Source: Pseudoramibacter alactolyticus (GTDB lineage Bacteria; Bacillota; Clostridia; Eubacteriales; Eubacteriaceae). Taken from it: a stretch of DNA of 64,000 nt. Where the stretch lies: NCBI RefSeq assembly GCF_050908235.1, contig NZ_CP194340.1; one strand, written 5' to 3'. The position numbers and the translations under genes were made by a program. This document shows, piece by piece, positions 26,574 to 34,019 of this stretch; positions within the stretch are counted from its first letter, which is position 1; each line of letters opens with the position of its first letter. The notes beneath the pieces were generated by a model. The model did no database searches and was not told where the DNA came from. It worked only from the letters and a program-made list of their open reading frames with translations.

Positions 26574-27059
26574 ATGCTCCAGAACAAATTTCAAGACTTT
26601 ATTTTAACGCTGATGATGGCCGGCCTGATGGTCTACGCGATGATTTGTTACAACATCTGCCTGAACATCGGCGGGATGCAGAACGCCGTCTTTTTAAAGG
26701 CCTTTTCGGAACTTAAGATCATGTAGCCGGCGGCCGTCGCGCTCGAGATGCTCGTGGCCGGGCGGCTGGCGATGAAGCTCACCTTTTGTCTGTTCACCCC
26801 GGGCCGGGACAATCCCGCATGGATCACTCTGGGGATTTCGGCGACGACGATGTGCGTCATGTGCCCGCTGATGAGCCTTGTGGCGACGCTTTTGTTCAAA
26901 CATCCGGGGAACCAGATTGCGGCGCTCTGGCTGCAGACATTCGCGGTGAATTTCCCGATGGCCCTTTGTTTTCAGTTGTTTTTTTGCGGGCCCTTCGTCC
27001 GGATGCTCTTCCGGAGGATTTTTGCGAAGCAGCTCGCGGCAGACGCGGACCGGGCCTGA
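26574..27059 (+). pseudogene. DUF2798-type membrane protein interrupted by an in-frame amber codon
   Basis: GGAGG precedes the ATG. Fifty codons are followed by TAG at 26724-26726, and the same frame then continues without interruption to 27059 (162 codons in all). Both parts have the same hydrophobic character and together resemble a DUF2798 protein with four membrane helices (LTLMMAGLMVYAM, ITLGISATTMCVMCPLMSL, FPMALCFQLFF). A TGG-to-TAG change would explain it. The gene sits between the atp leader and atpB, the place often taken by atpI-like genes. Confidence 0.7.
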
Positions 27060-27066
27060 CCCGGCG

Positions 27067-27083
27067 GCCGCCTGACAGGCGGC
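27067..27083 (+). repeat. Perfect inverted repeat over the atpB initiation region
   Basis: GCCGCCTG-A-CAGGCGGC, ending 3 bases before the ATG at 27087. It would bury the only Shine-Dalgarno-like AGGCGG of that start. Confidence 0.6.
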
Positions 27084-27086
27084 GAC

Positions 27087-27818
27087 ATGGATTTATCAAG
27101 CGAACGGACGCTGAAGGGAAGTGATCAATTGGGCAATCTTTCAAAAGATTTGCAGGCGCAGCTGCACGTGGAGACCGCCATCCGCCTGAAACTGGGCGGC
27201 GTGACCATCGGCATTTCCGAGTCGGTGGTGGTCACCTGGATCATCATGGTGGTGCTGGTGGGGCTGGCGATTTTCATGACGCACGGCCTCTCCGCCGAGC
27301 ATCCGGGCAAAAGGCAGCTGATACTGGAGTCGGCGATGGGCTGGTGCCGCGATTTCTTCTATGGGATCCTCGGGGAAGACGGCGCGCGCTACATCCCATA
27401 TTTAACGACGGTGCTACTGTATCTGGCCGTGTCCAATCTCATCGGGCTGGCCGGTTTTAAGCCGCCGACCAAGGATTTGAACGTGACCATTGGCCTCGCG
27501 CTGATGTCCATCGTGCTGATTGAGTATTCGGGGTGGCACCAAAAGGGCGCCAAGGGGTTTTTCAAGAGCTTTGCGGAGCCGATGCCCATCATGACGCCGA
27601 TCAACATTCTGGAGCTGGGCATCCGGCCGCTGTCGCTTTGCATGCGGCTGTTCGGCAATGTGTTGGGATCCTTCGTGGTGATGGAACTGCTTAAAGCGGT
27701 GTGCCCGGCGGTGCTGCCCATTCCCTTCAGCCTGTATTTCGATATTTTCGACGGCCTGATTCAGGCCTATGTCTTCGTGTTTTTAACCTCCCTGTTTATC
27801 AAGGAGGCCATTGAGTAG
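27087..27818 (+). CDS. atpB: F-type ATP synthase subunit a
   Basis: 243 residues. Membrane subunit of F0 forming the ion half-channels. The essential arginine lies at about residue 187 within SLCMRLFGN, the most conserved motif of the family. Five or six helices. The start is uncertain: ATG 27087 has its ribosome site inside a hairpin, while TTG 27129 is preceded by AAGGGAAG at ideal spacing and would give 229 residues. It is the first intact gene of the atpBEFHAGDC operon, in the standard order. Confidence 0.92.
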   Translation: MDLSSERTLKGSDQLGNLSKDLQAQLHVETAIRLKLGGVTIGISESVVVTWIIMVVLVGLAIFMTHGLSAEHPGKRQLILESAMGWCRDFFYGILGEDGARYIPYLTTVLLYLAVSNLIGLAGFKPPTKDLNVTIGLALMSIVLIEYSGWHQKGAKGFFKSFAEPMPIMTPINILELGIRPLSLCMRLFGNVLGSFVVMELLKAVCPAVLPIPFSLYFDIFDGLIQAYVFVFLTSLFIKEAIE

Positions 27819-27899
27819 GCCCGCGGCGATTGTGTTTTCAATCCGTTTTCAAACTGTTTTCAAACGGTGATTCAAAAAGAAAAATGAAGGAGTTTAAAA

Positions 27900-28127
27900 A
27901 TGAGTACATTATTAGTGGCACTGGGTGCCGGCATTGCGGTTTTAACGGGGATTGGCGCCGGCGTCGGGATCGGCATCGCCACCGGGAAGGCGATGGATGC
28001 CATCGCCCGTCAGCCGGAGGCGGAAAGCAAAATTTCCAAGAACCTGCTTTTGGGATGCGCCCTGGCCGAAGCGACCGCCATTTACGGTTTTGTCATCGGC
28101 CTGCTCATCATCATTATGCTGCATTAA
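27900..28127 (+). CDS. atpE: F-type ATP synthase subunit c
   Basis: 75 residues, hairpin of two helices with the polar loop ARQPE (36-40). The ion-binding carboxylate is Glu57 in ALAEAT. The Na+-specific ligands known from Ilyobacter tartaricus are not kept: the Gln32 position is Ile24 (GVGIG) and the Ser66 position is Ala58. The ring is therefore predicted to carry protons, which is inference from sequence. AAGGAG precedes the ATG. Confidence 0.93.
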   Translation: MSTLLVALGAGIAVLTGIGAGVGIGIATGKAMDAIARQPEAESKISKNLLLGCALAEATAIYGFVIGLLIIIMLH

Positions 28128-28196
28128 GGCCGCATCCTTCGATGAAGGCTTTGATTTTAACGGCCACTGGAAGGTCGGAAAGGGCAGGGAGCTGGC

Positions 28197-28655
28197 ATGC
28201 TAAAGATTGATATCAATCTGCTTTTTACGGTGATCAACCTGCTGATTCTTTACGTGTTGCTGCGCAAATTTCTCTTTAAGCCGCTGCAGCAGATGCTGGC
28301 CAAGCGCCGCCAGGCCGTCGCGGACGACTTCGACCGGGCGAAAACGGCCAGAGAAGCGGCCCAGGATTTAAAAGCGCAGTACGAGACTTCGATGGAAAAC
28401 GCCAAGGCGGAAAGCGCAAAGATAATGGCAGAGGCTCGCGCCAAAGCGGAAGCAATGGCGGCGGACAAAATGGCAGAAGCGCAGCGGGAAGCCGATGCCC
28501 TGATGGCTAAAGCCCGCAGACAGCTGGCGGAAGAACGCGCCCAGACTGAAAGAGAGGTCCGGGACGCCATCGCGGATCTGGCGATGCAGGCGGCGCGGAA
28601 AGCCCTGGAAAGCGGCGATGTGCCGACGGAGGCCGACTATGGCGAAGTTCGCTGA
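28197..28655 (+). CDS. atpF: F-type ATP synthase subunit b
   Basis: 152 residues: one N-terminal membrane helix (about 5-23, LLFTVINLLILYVLL) followed by a long Ala/Lys/Glu-rich coiled coil, the peripheral stalk. Typical length is 160-170. It overlaps the delta gene by 17 bases, so translational coupling is likely. Confidence 0.9.
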   Translation: MLKIDINLLFTVINLLILYVLLRKFLFKPLQQMLAKRRQAVADDFDRAKTAREAAQDLKAQYETSMENAKAESAKIMAEARAKAEAMAADKMAEAQREADALMAKARRQLAEERAQTEREVRDAIADLAMQAARKALESGDVPTEADYGEVR

Positions 28656-29157
28656 TCAAGCGGTCCAGAATGACACCGATGTGCTGATGGCTTTAAAGCT
28701 TTCGGACGCCGTGATTGACGATACGCGGACCATTTTCGCGGAGAATCCGACGCTCAAGGCGGCGTTGGCCAATCCTGCGGCGGCCAGCGCCGACAAAGCC
28801 CGGGCCATCGCGCGGATTTTTCCCGAGGCCATCGTGCCGTATCTCTGCGTGCTCTGCCGCCACGGGGCCATCGGCCGCATCGACGCGATTTTCGAAAATT
28901 ATCTGACGCGCCGGGCGGTGGCGGCCGGCCGCGGCATCGGCACCTTGTGGTACGCCGGGGCAAAACCCGATCGCGCCATGCTCAGCGCGCTGGTGCTTGA
29001 AAAATTCGGCGTGCGGGACATCGACTGGGTGACGGTGAAGGACCCGAAGCTCATCGGCGGCTATAAAATCCGCATTCAGGATTATGTTTACGATCACAGC
29101 GTCGCCGGCAGTTTCGGCCAGCTTTCGCACCGGATACGCACGGAGGTGAGAAGATGA
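28639..29157 (+). CDS. atpH: F-type ATP synthase subunit delta
   Basis: 172 residues. OSCP/delta subunit linking the b stalk to F1. The C-terminal motif GGYKIRIQDYVYDHSV matches the family signature (GG.xI.. D..xD.S). The start inside the end of atpF was chosen for its GGAGG at 28628-28632, and the gene ends with a 4-base ATGA overlap with atpA. Confidence 0.88.
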   Translation: MAKFADQAVQNDTDVLMALKLSDAVIDDTRTIFAENPTLKAALANPAAASADKARAIARIFPEAIVPYLCVLCRHGAIGRIDAIFENYLTRRAVAAGRGIGTLWYAGAKPDRAMLSALVLEKFGVRDIDWVTVKDPKLIGGYKIRIQDYVYDHSVAGSFGQLSHRIRTEVRR

Positions 29158-30653
29158 ATTCAGAACAAATTATCCGCGTACTTGAGGATGAAATTGCAAA
29201 TTTTAACAGAGACGACAATGTGCGCGAAGTGGGCACGGTGCTCACCGTTGGCGACGGCATCGTCTCCGTTTACGGGATGAACAAGGCCTTTTACGGCGAG
29301 GTGGTGACCTTTGAATCCGGGGAGCGGGGCATGGTGCTCGACATCGGTTCCGATCTGATCCGCTGCATTCTCTTCGGCCGGGACCGCGACGTCGCCGAGG
29401 GGATGGAGGTCCACCGCACCGGCGAGCAGATGGCCGTGCCCGTGGGGGATGCTTTTCTCGGCCGGGTGGTTAATGCGCTGGGGGATCCCCTCGACGGCAA
29501 AGGGCCCATTTCGGCGGACGGCAGCCGCCCGGTGGAATCGCCCGCGCCGGGGATCCTCGACCGTCAGCCGGTCGACACGCCGATGGAAACAGGGATGTTA
29601 GCCATCGATTCGATGTTTCCCATCGGCCGCGGCCAGCGGGAGCTTATCATCGGCGACCGCCAGACCGGAAAGACCACCATCGCGGTGGATACCATGCTCA
29701 ACCAAAAGGGCAAGGACGTAGTCTGCGTGTATGTGGCCATCGGGCAGAAGGCCTCGAGCGTGGCCCAGCTGGCCCGCACCCTGGAAGCCCACGACGCGCT
29801 GGATTATTCGATTATCGTCTCGGCATCCGCGGCGGATCCGGCGTCGCTGCAATACATCGCCCCCTATACCGGCACGGCCATCGCCGAGCACTATATGCAC
29901 GCCGGCCGCGATGTGCTCATCATCTATGACGATCTGTCCAAGCACGCGGTGGCCTACCGGACGCTGTCGCTGCTGCTCGGCCGCTCGCCGGGGCGCGAAG
30001 CCTATCCGGGGGACGTTTTTTATCTGCATTCCCGCCTGCTCGAGCGGTCGAGTCATCTGTCGGACGCGCTGGGCGGCGGCTCCATCACGGCGCTGCCGAT
30101 TGTCGAAACCCAGTCCGGGGACGTCTCGGCCTATATCCCGACGAATATCATCTCGATCACCGACGGGCAGATTTTCCTTGAAAGCGCGCTCTTCCACGCC
30201 GGCACCCGTCCCGCGGTCAACGTGGGGCTTTCGGTGTCCCGGGTGGGCGGAGCGGCCCAGACCGGCGCCATGAAGGCGGCTTCCGGCAGCATCCGCATCG
30301 ATCTGGCGCAGTACCGCGAGCTGGAGACCTTCACCCAATTCTCCTCCGATCTGGACGATGCCACCAAGGCGCAGCTGGGCTACGGCCAGCGTCTGATGGA
30401 GCTGCTCAAGCAGCCGGTGCACAGCCCGATGTCCCTGGCGGATCAGGTGATCTCGCTGGTTTGCGCGGAAGGCGGCGTTTTAAATGCGGTGCCGGTGGAT
30501 CGCATCAAAGCTGAACAGCACGCCCTGCTCGACGCTTTCAAAATCCAGGCGCCGGATGTCGCCGATACCATTGAAACGCAGCGGTCATTAGACGACGCCC
30601 TCAAAGCGAAAATTTTAGCGACGGCAAAGGATTTAATGGCGCCGAGGTCCTGA
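29154..30653 (+). CDS. atpA: F-type ATP synthase subunit alpha
   Basis: 499 residues, normal length. Walker A GDRQTGKT near residue 168 and the family signature near the C-terminal third (PAVNVGLSVSRVGG). Non-catalytic nucleotide-binding subunit of F1. Overlaps atpH by 4 bases and precedes atpG by 1. Confidence 0.96.
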   Translation: MNSEQIIRVLEDEIANFNRDDNVREVGTVLTVGDGIVSVYGMNKAFYGEVVTFESGERGMVLDIGSDLIRCILFGRDRDVAEGMEVHRTGEQMAVPVGDAFLGRVVNALGDPLDGKGPISADGSRPVESPAPGILDRQPVDTPMETGMLAIDSMFPIGRGQRELIIGDRQTGKTTIAVDTMLNQKGKDVVCVYVAIGQKASSVAQLARTLEAHDALDYSIIVSASAADPASLQYIAPYTGTAIAEHYMHAGRDVLIIYDDLSKHAVAYRTLSLLLGRSPGREAYPGDVFYLHSRLLERSSHLSDALGGGSITALPIVETQSGDVSAYIPTNIISITDGQIFLESALFHAGTRPAVNVGLSVSRVGGAAQTGAMKAASGSIRIDLAQYRELETFTQFSSDLDDATKAQLGYGQRLMELLKQPVHSPMSLADQVISLVCAEGGVLNAVPVDRIKAEQHALLDAFKIQAPDVADTIETQRSLDDALKAKILATAKDLMAPRS

Positions 30654-30654
30654 C

Positions 30655-31533
30655 ATGGCATCCACAAAAGAACTAAAAACCCGCATCGGCTCCGTCGAGG
30701 ACACGATGAAAATCACCAACGCCATGTATATGATTGCCAACAACAAGATGCGCAAGGCAAAAAAGGCCCGGGAAGCCACCGAGCCCTATTTCGAGACCCT
30801 GCAGTCGGCGCTGTCGCTGGCGATGCATCACCTGCCGGACGTCGATCATCCGTATTTCGACGCCAGGCCCGGCATCGCGCCGGCAAACCGCAAGACGGCC
30901 TACCTGGTGATCACCGGGGACAAAGGCCTCGCCGGGGCCTACCATCAGAATATTTTCAAGCTGCTGGAAGCGTCTCTCGCCAAGACGGCCAACAACCAGA
31001 TTTATGTCATCGGGCAGATGGGGGTTCATTATTTGAGACGGCGGCGCATCCCCTTTGACGTGAACTTTATGTACACTGCGCAGGATCCGAGCCTCGGCCG
31101 TGCCCGGGACATCGGCACCCGCATTTTCGATTTGTTTCGGGAAGGGCTGATCGACGACGTGTATGTGATTTACACCCGGATGCAGAACGCGGCGACGATG
31201 ACGGCCGAAAAGTTTCGGCTGCTTCCCCTGGACGCCGACACGATGGCAGAGCCCGCGGAGGATATTAAAAACACCTTTGCCCTTTACCCGACCCCGGAAG
31301 CGGTGGTCAGCACCGTGGTGCCGGACTACGTGGTCGGCTTTGTTTACGGCGCGCTGGTGGAATCTTACTGCTCGGAGCAAAACGCCCGGGTGATGGCGAT
31401 GGAAAACGCGACGGATTCCGCCAAAGATATTCTGGCAGATCTCAAGCTTGAATATAACCGGGTGCGCCAGGCCAATATCACCCAGGAAATCACGGAGATC
31501 GTCGGCGGCGCCAGAGCCCAGAAAGGAAAATGA
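30655..31533 (+). CDS. atpG: F-type ATP synthase subunit gamma
   Basis: 292 residues. Central stalk subunit. The N-terminal helix begins with LKTRIGSVEDTMKITNAM, as expected, and the C-terminal helix ends with QANITQEITEIVGGA, the conserved gamma signature. Starts directly after the atpA stop. Confidence 0.95.
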   Translation: MASTKELKTRIGSVEDTMKITNAMYMIANNKMRKAKKAREATEPYFETLQSALSLAMHHLPDVDHPYFDARPGIAPANRKTAYLVITGDKGLAGAYHQNIFKLLEASLAKTANNQIYVIGQMGVHYLRRRRIPFDVNFMYTAQDPSLGRARDIGTRIFDLFREGLIDDVYVIYTRMQNAATMTAEKFRLLPLDADTMAEPAEDIKNTFALYPTPEAVVSTVVPDYVVGFVYGALVESYCSEQNARVMAMENATDSAKDILADLKLEYNRVRQANITQEITEIVGGARAQKGK

Positions 31534-32939
31534 TGAAGGGAAAAATTACACAAGTCATGGGATCGGTGATCGACGTTGCCTTCGCGGGCGGAAAACTGCC
31601 CGCCGTTAAAAACGCCCTGGTCGCCGATTATAACGACCGGCATTATACCATGGAGGTCTCCCAGCACATCGGGGACAACACCGTGCGCTGCATTCTGCTT
31701 GACGCGGCGGAGGGCCTTGCCCGCGGCATCGACGTGGCCGATACCGGAAAGAGCATCGATGTGCCGGTGGGGGAAGCCGTGCTCGGCCGCCTCTTTAACG
31801 TCACCGGGGGCCCCCTGGATGGCGGCGATCCATTAACCGAAGCCCCGCGGTGGGAAATTCACCGGGAGCCGCCGAAGTTTGAAGATCAAAGCCCGGCGGT
31901 GGAAATGCTTGAAACCGGGATCAAGGTTATCGATCTGCTCGCGCCCTATGCCAAGGGCGGCAAGATCGGCCTCTTCGGCGGGGCGGGCGTCGGCAAGACG
32001 GTGCTCATCCAGGAACTGATCCGCAACATCGCCACCGAACACGGCGGTTATTCCATCTTCACCGGCGTCGGCGAACGCTCCCGGGAAGGCAACGACCTTT
32101 ACACCGAAATGCGCGAGTCCGGCGTTTTGGAAAAGACGGCGCTGGTTTTCGGCCAGATGAATGAGCCCCCGGGCTCCCGAATGCTCGTGCCGGAGACGGG
32201 GCTGACCATGGCGGAATACTTCCGGGACGAAAAGCATCAGAACGTGCTGCTCTTTATTGACAATATTTTCCGCTTCACCCAGGCGGGCTCCGAAGTGTCG
32301 GCGCTGTTGGGGCGGATGCCCTCGGCGGTGGGCTATCAGCCGACGCTGGCCAATGAAATGGGCCAGCTGCAGGAACGCATTACATCCACCAGAAACGGCT
32401 CTATCACCTCGGTGCAGGCGGTTTATGTGCCGGCCGACGATCTGACCGACCCGGCCCCGGCCACCACCTTTGCCCATCTGGATGCCACCACGGTGCTTTC
32501 CCGAAAAATTGTGGAGCAAGGGATTTATCCGGCGGTGGACCCGCTGGAATCCACCTCCCGCATCCTCGAAGCGGACGTGGTTGGCGAAGAACACTATCAG
32601 ACGGCGCGTCGGGTTCAGGCCATCCTGCAAAAATATCAGGAGCTGCAGGACATCATCGCCATTCTGGGGATGGAAGAGCTTTCCGACGAGGACAAATTGA
32701 CGGTGAACCGCGCCCGCAAGATCCAGCGGTTTTTGTCCCAGCCCTTCCATGTGGCGGAACAGTTCACCGGCGTGGTCGGGGTTTATGTGCCCGTGGCCGA
32801 AACCATCCGCGGCTTTAAAGCCATCTTGGACGGCGAGCTCGACGACGTCAGCGAGGCGGCGTTTTTTAACGTCGGCACCATCGACGACGTTCGGGCCAAG
32901 GACGGGCAGCTCAAGGGCGAAAGCGGAGGCGCGCCATGA
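31533..32939 (+). CDS. atpD: F-type ATP synthase subunit beta
   Basis: 468 residues. Catalytic subunit: Walker A GGAGVGKT near residue 150, the GERxREGND motif (GVGERSREGND) near 184 and the ALLGRMPSAVGYQPTL segment. ATG 31533 was chosen over 31530 because AAAGGA lies 5 bases before it but only 2 before the other. Confidence 0.96.
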   Translation: MKGKITQVMGSVIDVAFAGGKLPAVKNALVADYNDRHYTMEVSQHIGDNTVRCILLDAAEGLARGIDVADTGKSIDVPVGEAVLGRLFNVTGGPLDGGDPLTEAPRWEIHREPPKFEDQSPAVEMLETGIKVIDLLAPYAKGGKIGLFGGAGVGKTVLIQELIRNIATEHGGYSIFTGVGERSREGNDLYTEMRESGVLEKTALVFGQMNEPPGSRMLVPETGLTMAEYFRDEKHQNVLLFIDNIFRFTQAGSEVSALLGRMPSAVGYQPTLANEMGQLQERITSTRNGSITSVQAVYVPADDLTDPAPATTFAHLDATTVLSRKIVEQGIYPAVDPLESTSRILEADVVGEEHYQTARRVQAILQKYQELQDIIAILGMEELSDEDKLTVNRARKIQRFLSQPFHVAEQFTGVVGVYVPVAETIRGFKAILDGELDDVSEAAFFNVGTIDDVRAKDGQLKGESGGAP

Positions 32940-33331
32940 CACGCTTTGAGTTAAAGGTCGTGGCTTCCGACCACGTTTTTTATGACGGGCCCTGCGTCTC
33001 GCTGACCATTCCCTGCACGGACGGGGAGAAGCAGATCCTCGCGCATCACGAGGCGACATTGATGGCGATGACCAACGGCATGCTGCGCATGGTGGACGAT
33101 GGCGGCAATACCCGGATCGCCGTGACGGGCATGGGCTTTGCCGAGGTGGCCGACAACAAGGTCACGGTGATTGTGGACACGGCGGAAAAGCCGGAAGAGA
33201 TCGACGCGAACCGCGCCCGCCGCGCCAAGGCGCGCGCCGAAGAGCGTCTGCGCCAGAAGCAAAGCATCCACGAATACTACAAAAACCAGGCGGCGCTGTC
33301 CCGGGCAATGGCGAGGCTCAAACTCAAATAA
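32936..33331 (+). CDS. atpC: F-type ATP synthase subunit epsilon
   Basis: 131 residues. N-terminal beta-sandwich (start TRFELKVVASDHVFYDG) and a C-terminal two-helix domain rich in Arg and Ala that can inhibit ATP hydrolysis. ATGA overlap with atpD. Last gene of the operon; a clear terminator was not found directly behind it. Confidence 0.92.
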   Translation: MTRFELKVVASDHVFYDGPCVSLTIPCTDGEKQILAHHEATLMAMTNGMLRMVDDGGNTRIAVTGMGFAEVADNKVTVIVDTAEKPEEIDANRARRAKARAEERLRQKQSIHEYYKNQAALSRAMARLKLK

Positions 33332-33461
33332 CGCCCGGCAAGCGAGAAAACCTCCGCTCTATTTTGTTCCGCGTAAGACAATGCACATCTTGCGCCATTT
33401 TCTGGTTATCCCTGTAAGCCAAATTATTCCCCGATAGAAAGTTTGCTTAAAAGGAGCATTT

Positions 33462-33863
33462 GTGAAGCGAGATATGGAGCTTGTTCGGCTCATTCTTTTG
33501 AAAATTGAAGAAGAATACCGTTCAACAGCAATTTACAATTTGAAGATTCCTCACTATGATATGGAAACCGTTGCTTATCACTGTAAAATCTTAAAGGAGG
33601 CCGGATTGATTTCGGATTATGACTCTCGATATGCTGATGGTAAGCTATGGTGTTTTGGTGTTGGCTCTTTGACATGGGATGGGAATGATTTTCTTGATAA
33701 AATTCGAGATAATTCCCGTTGGAAAAAGATTAAAGATACAATTACTCAAAAAGGGCTTCCACTTGCCATTGAAACGATTAAAACTATTTCTACCGCTTTT
33801 GTGACCGCAGCGACAGAAGGAGTGGCTAATTCTATTATAAAAAACGGTGGAATACCGCAGTAA
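33462..33863 (+). CDS. DUF2513 family protein
   Basis: 133 residues, GTG start after AAGGAG. The first 80 residues, MKRDMELVRLILLKIEE followed by YHCKILKEAGLI, form a winged-helix-like DUF2513 domain. Genes of this family are frequent in prophages and mobile elements. Codon use is clearly more AT-rich than in atpC and the P-type ATPase on either side, so it is probably acquired. A strong terminator follows. Exact role unknown; DNA binding is plausible. Confidence 0.78.
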   Translation: MKRDMELVRLILLKIEEEYRSTAIYNLKIPHYDMETVAYHCKILKEAGLISDYDSRYADGKLWCFGVGSLTWDGNDFLDKIRDNSRWKKIKDTITQKGLPLAIETIKTISTAFVTAATEGVANSIIKNGGIPQ

Positions 33864-33885
33864 AGAATAAAATCAACATTGTTGA

Positions 33886-33919
33886 AAAGACCGTCTACCA
33901 AGAAGTAGGTGGTCTTTTT
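33886..33919 (+). terminator. Terminator after the DUF2513 gene
   Basis: AAAGACC (33886-33892) pairs with GGTCTTT (33911-33917), with an inner CTAC/GTAG stem; the T-run extends to 33919. Confidence 0.8.
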
Positions 33920-33960
33920 GCGTTAAAACCCGGGAGAAGGGGTACGTTTGGGCCCGGCTG

Positions 33961-33969
33961 TGTTATAAT
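33961..33969 (+). promoter_or_regulatory. Extended -10 promoter of the P-type ATPase gene
   Basis: TGTTATAAT, 51 bases before the ATG, without a convincing -35. Confidence 0.5.
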
Positions 33970-34019
33970 AAAGGCCAATCAAACCGCTGTGCGTTTTTTA
34001 GAATGGAAGACCGATCAAA

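Noticed and set aside
26724..26726. Pyrrolysine at the amber codon of the DUF2798 gene
   Set aside because: The site most likely held Trp, and no Pyl machinery is visible; a nonsense mutation or error is simpler.
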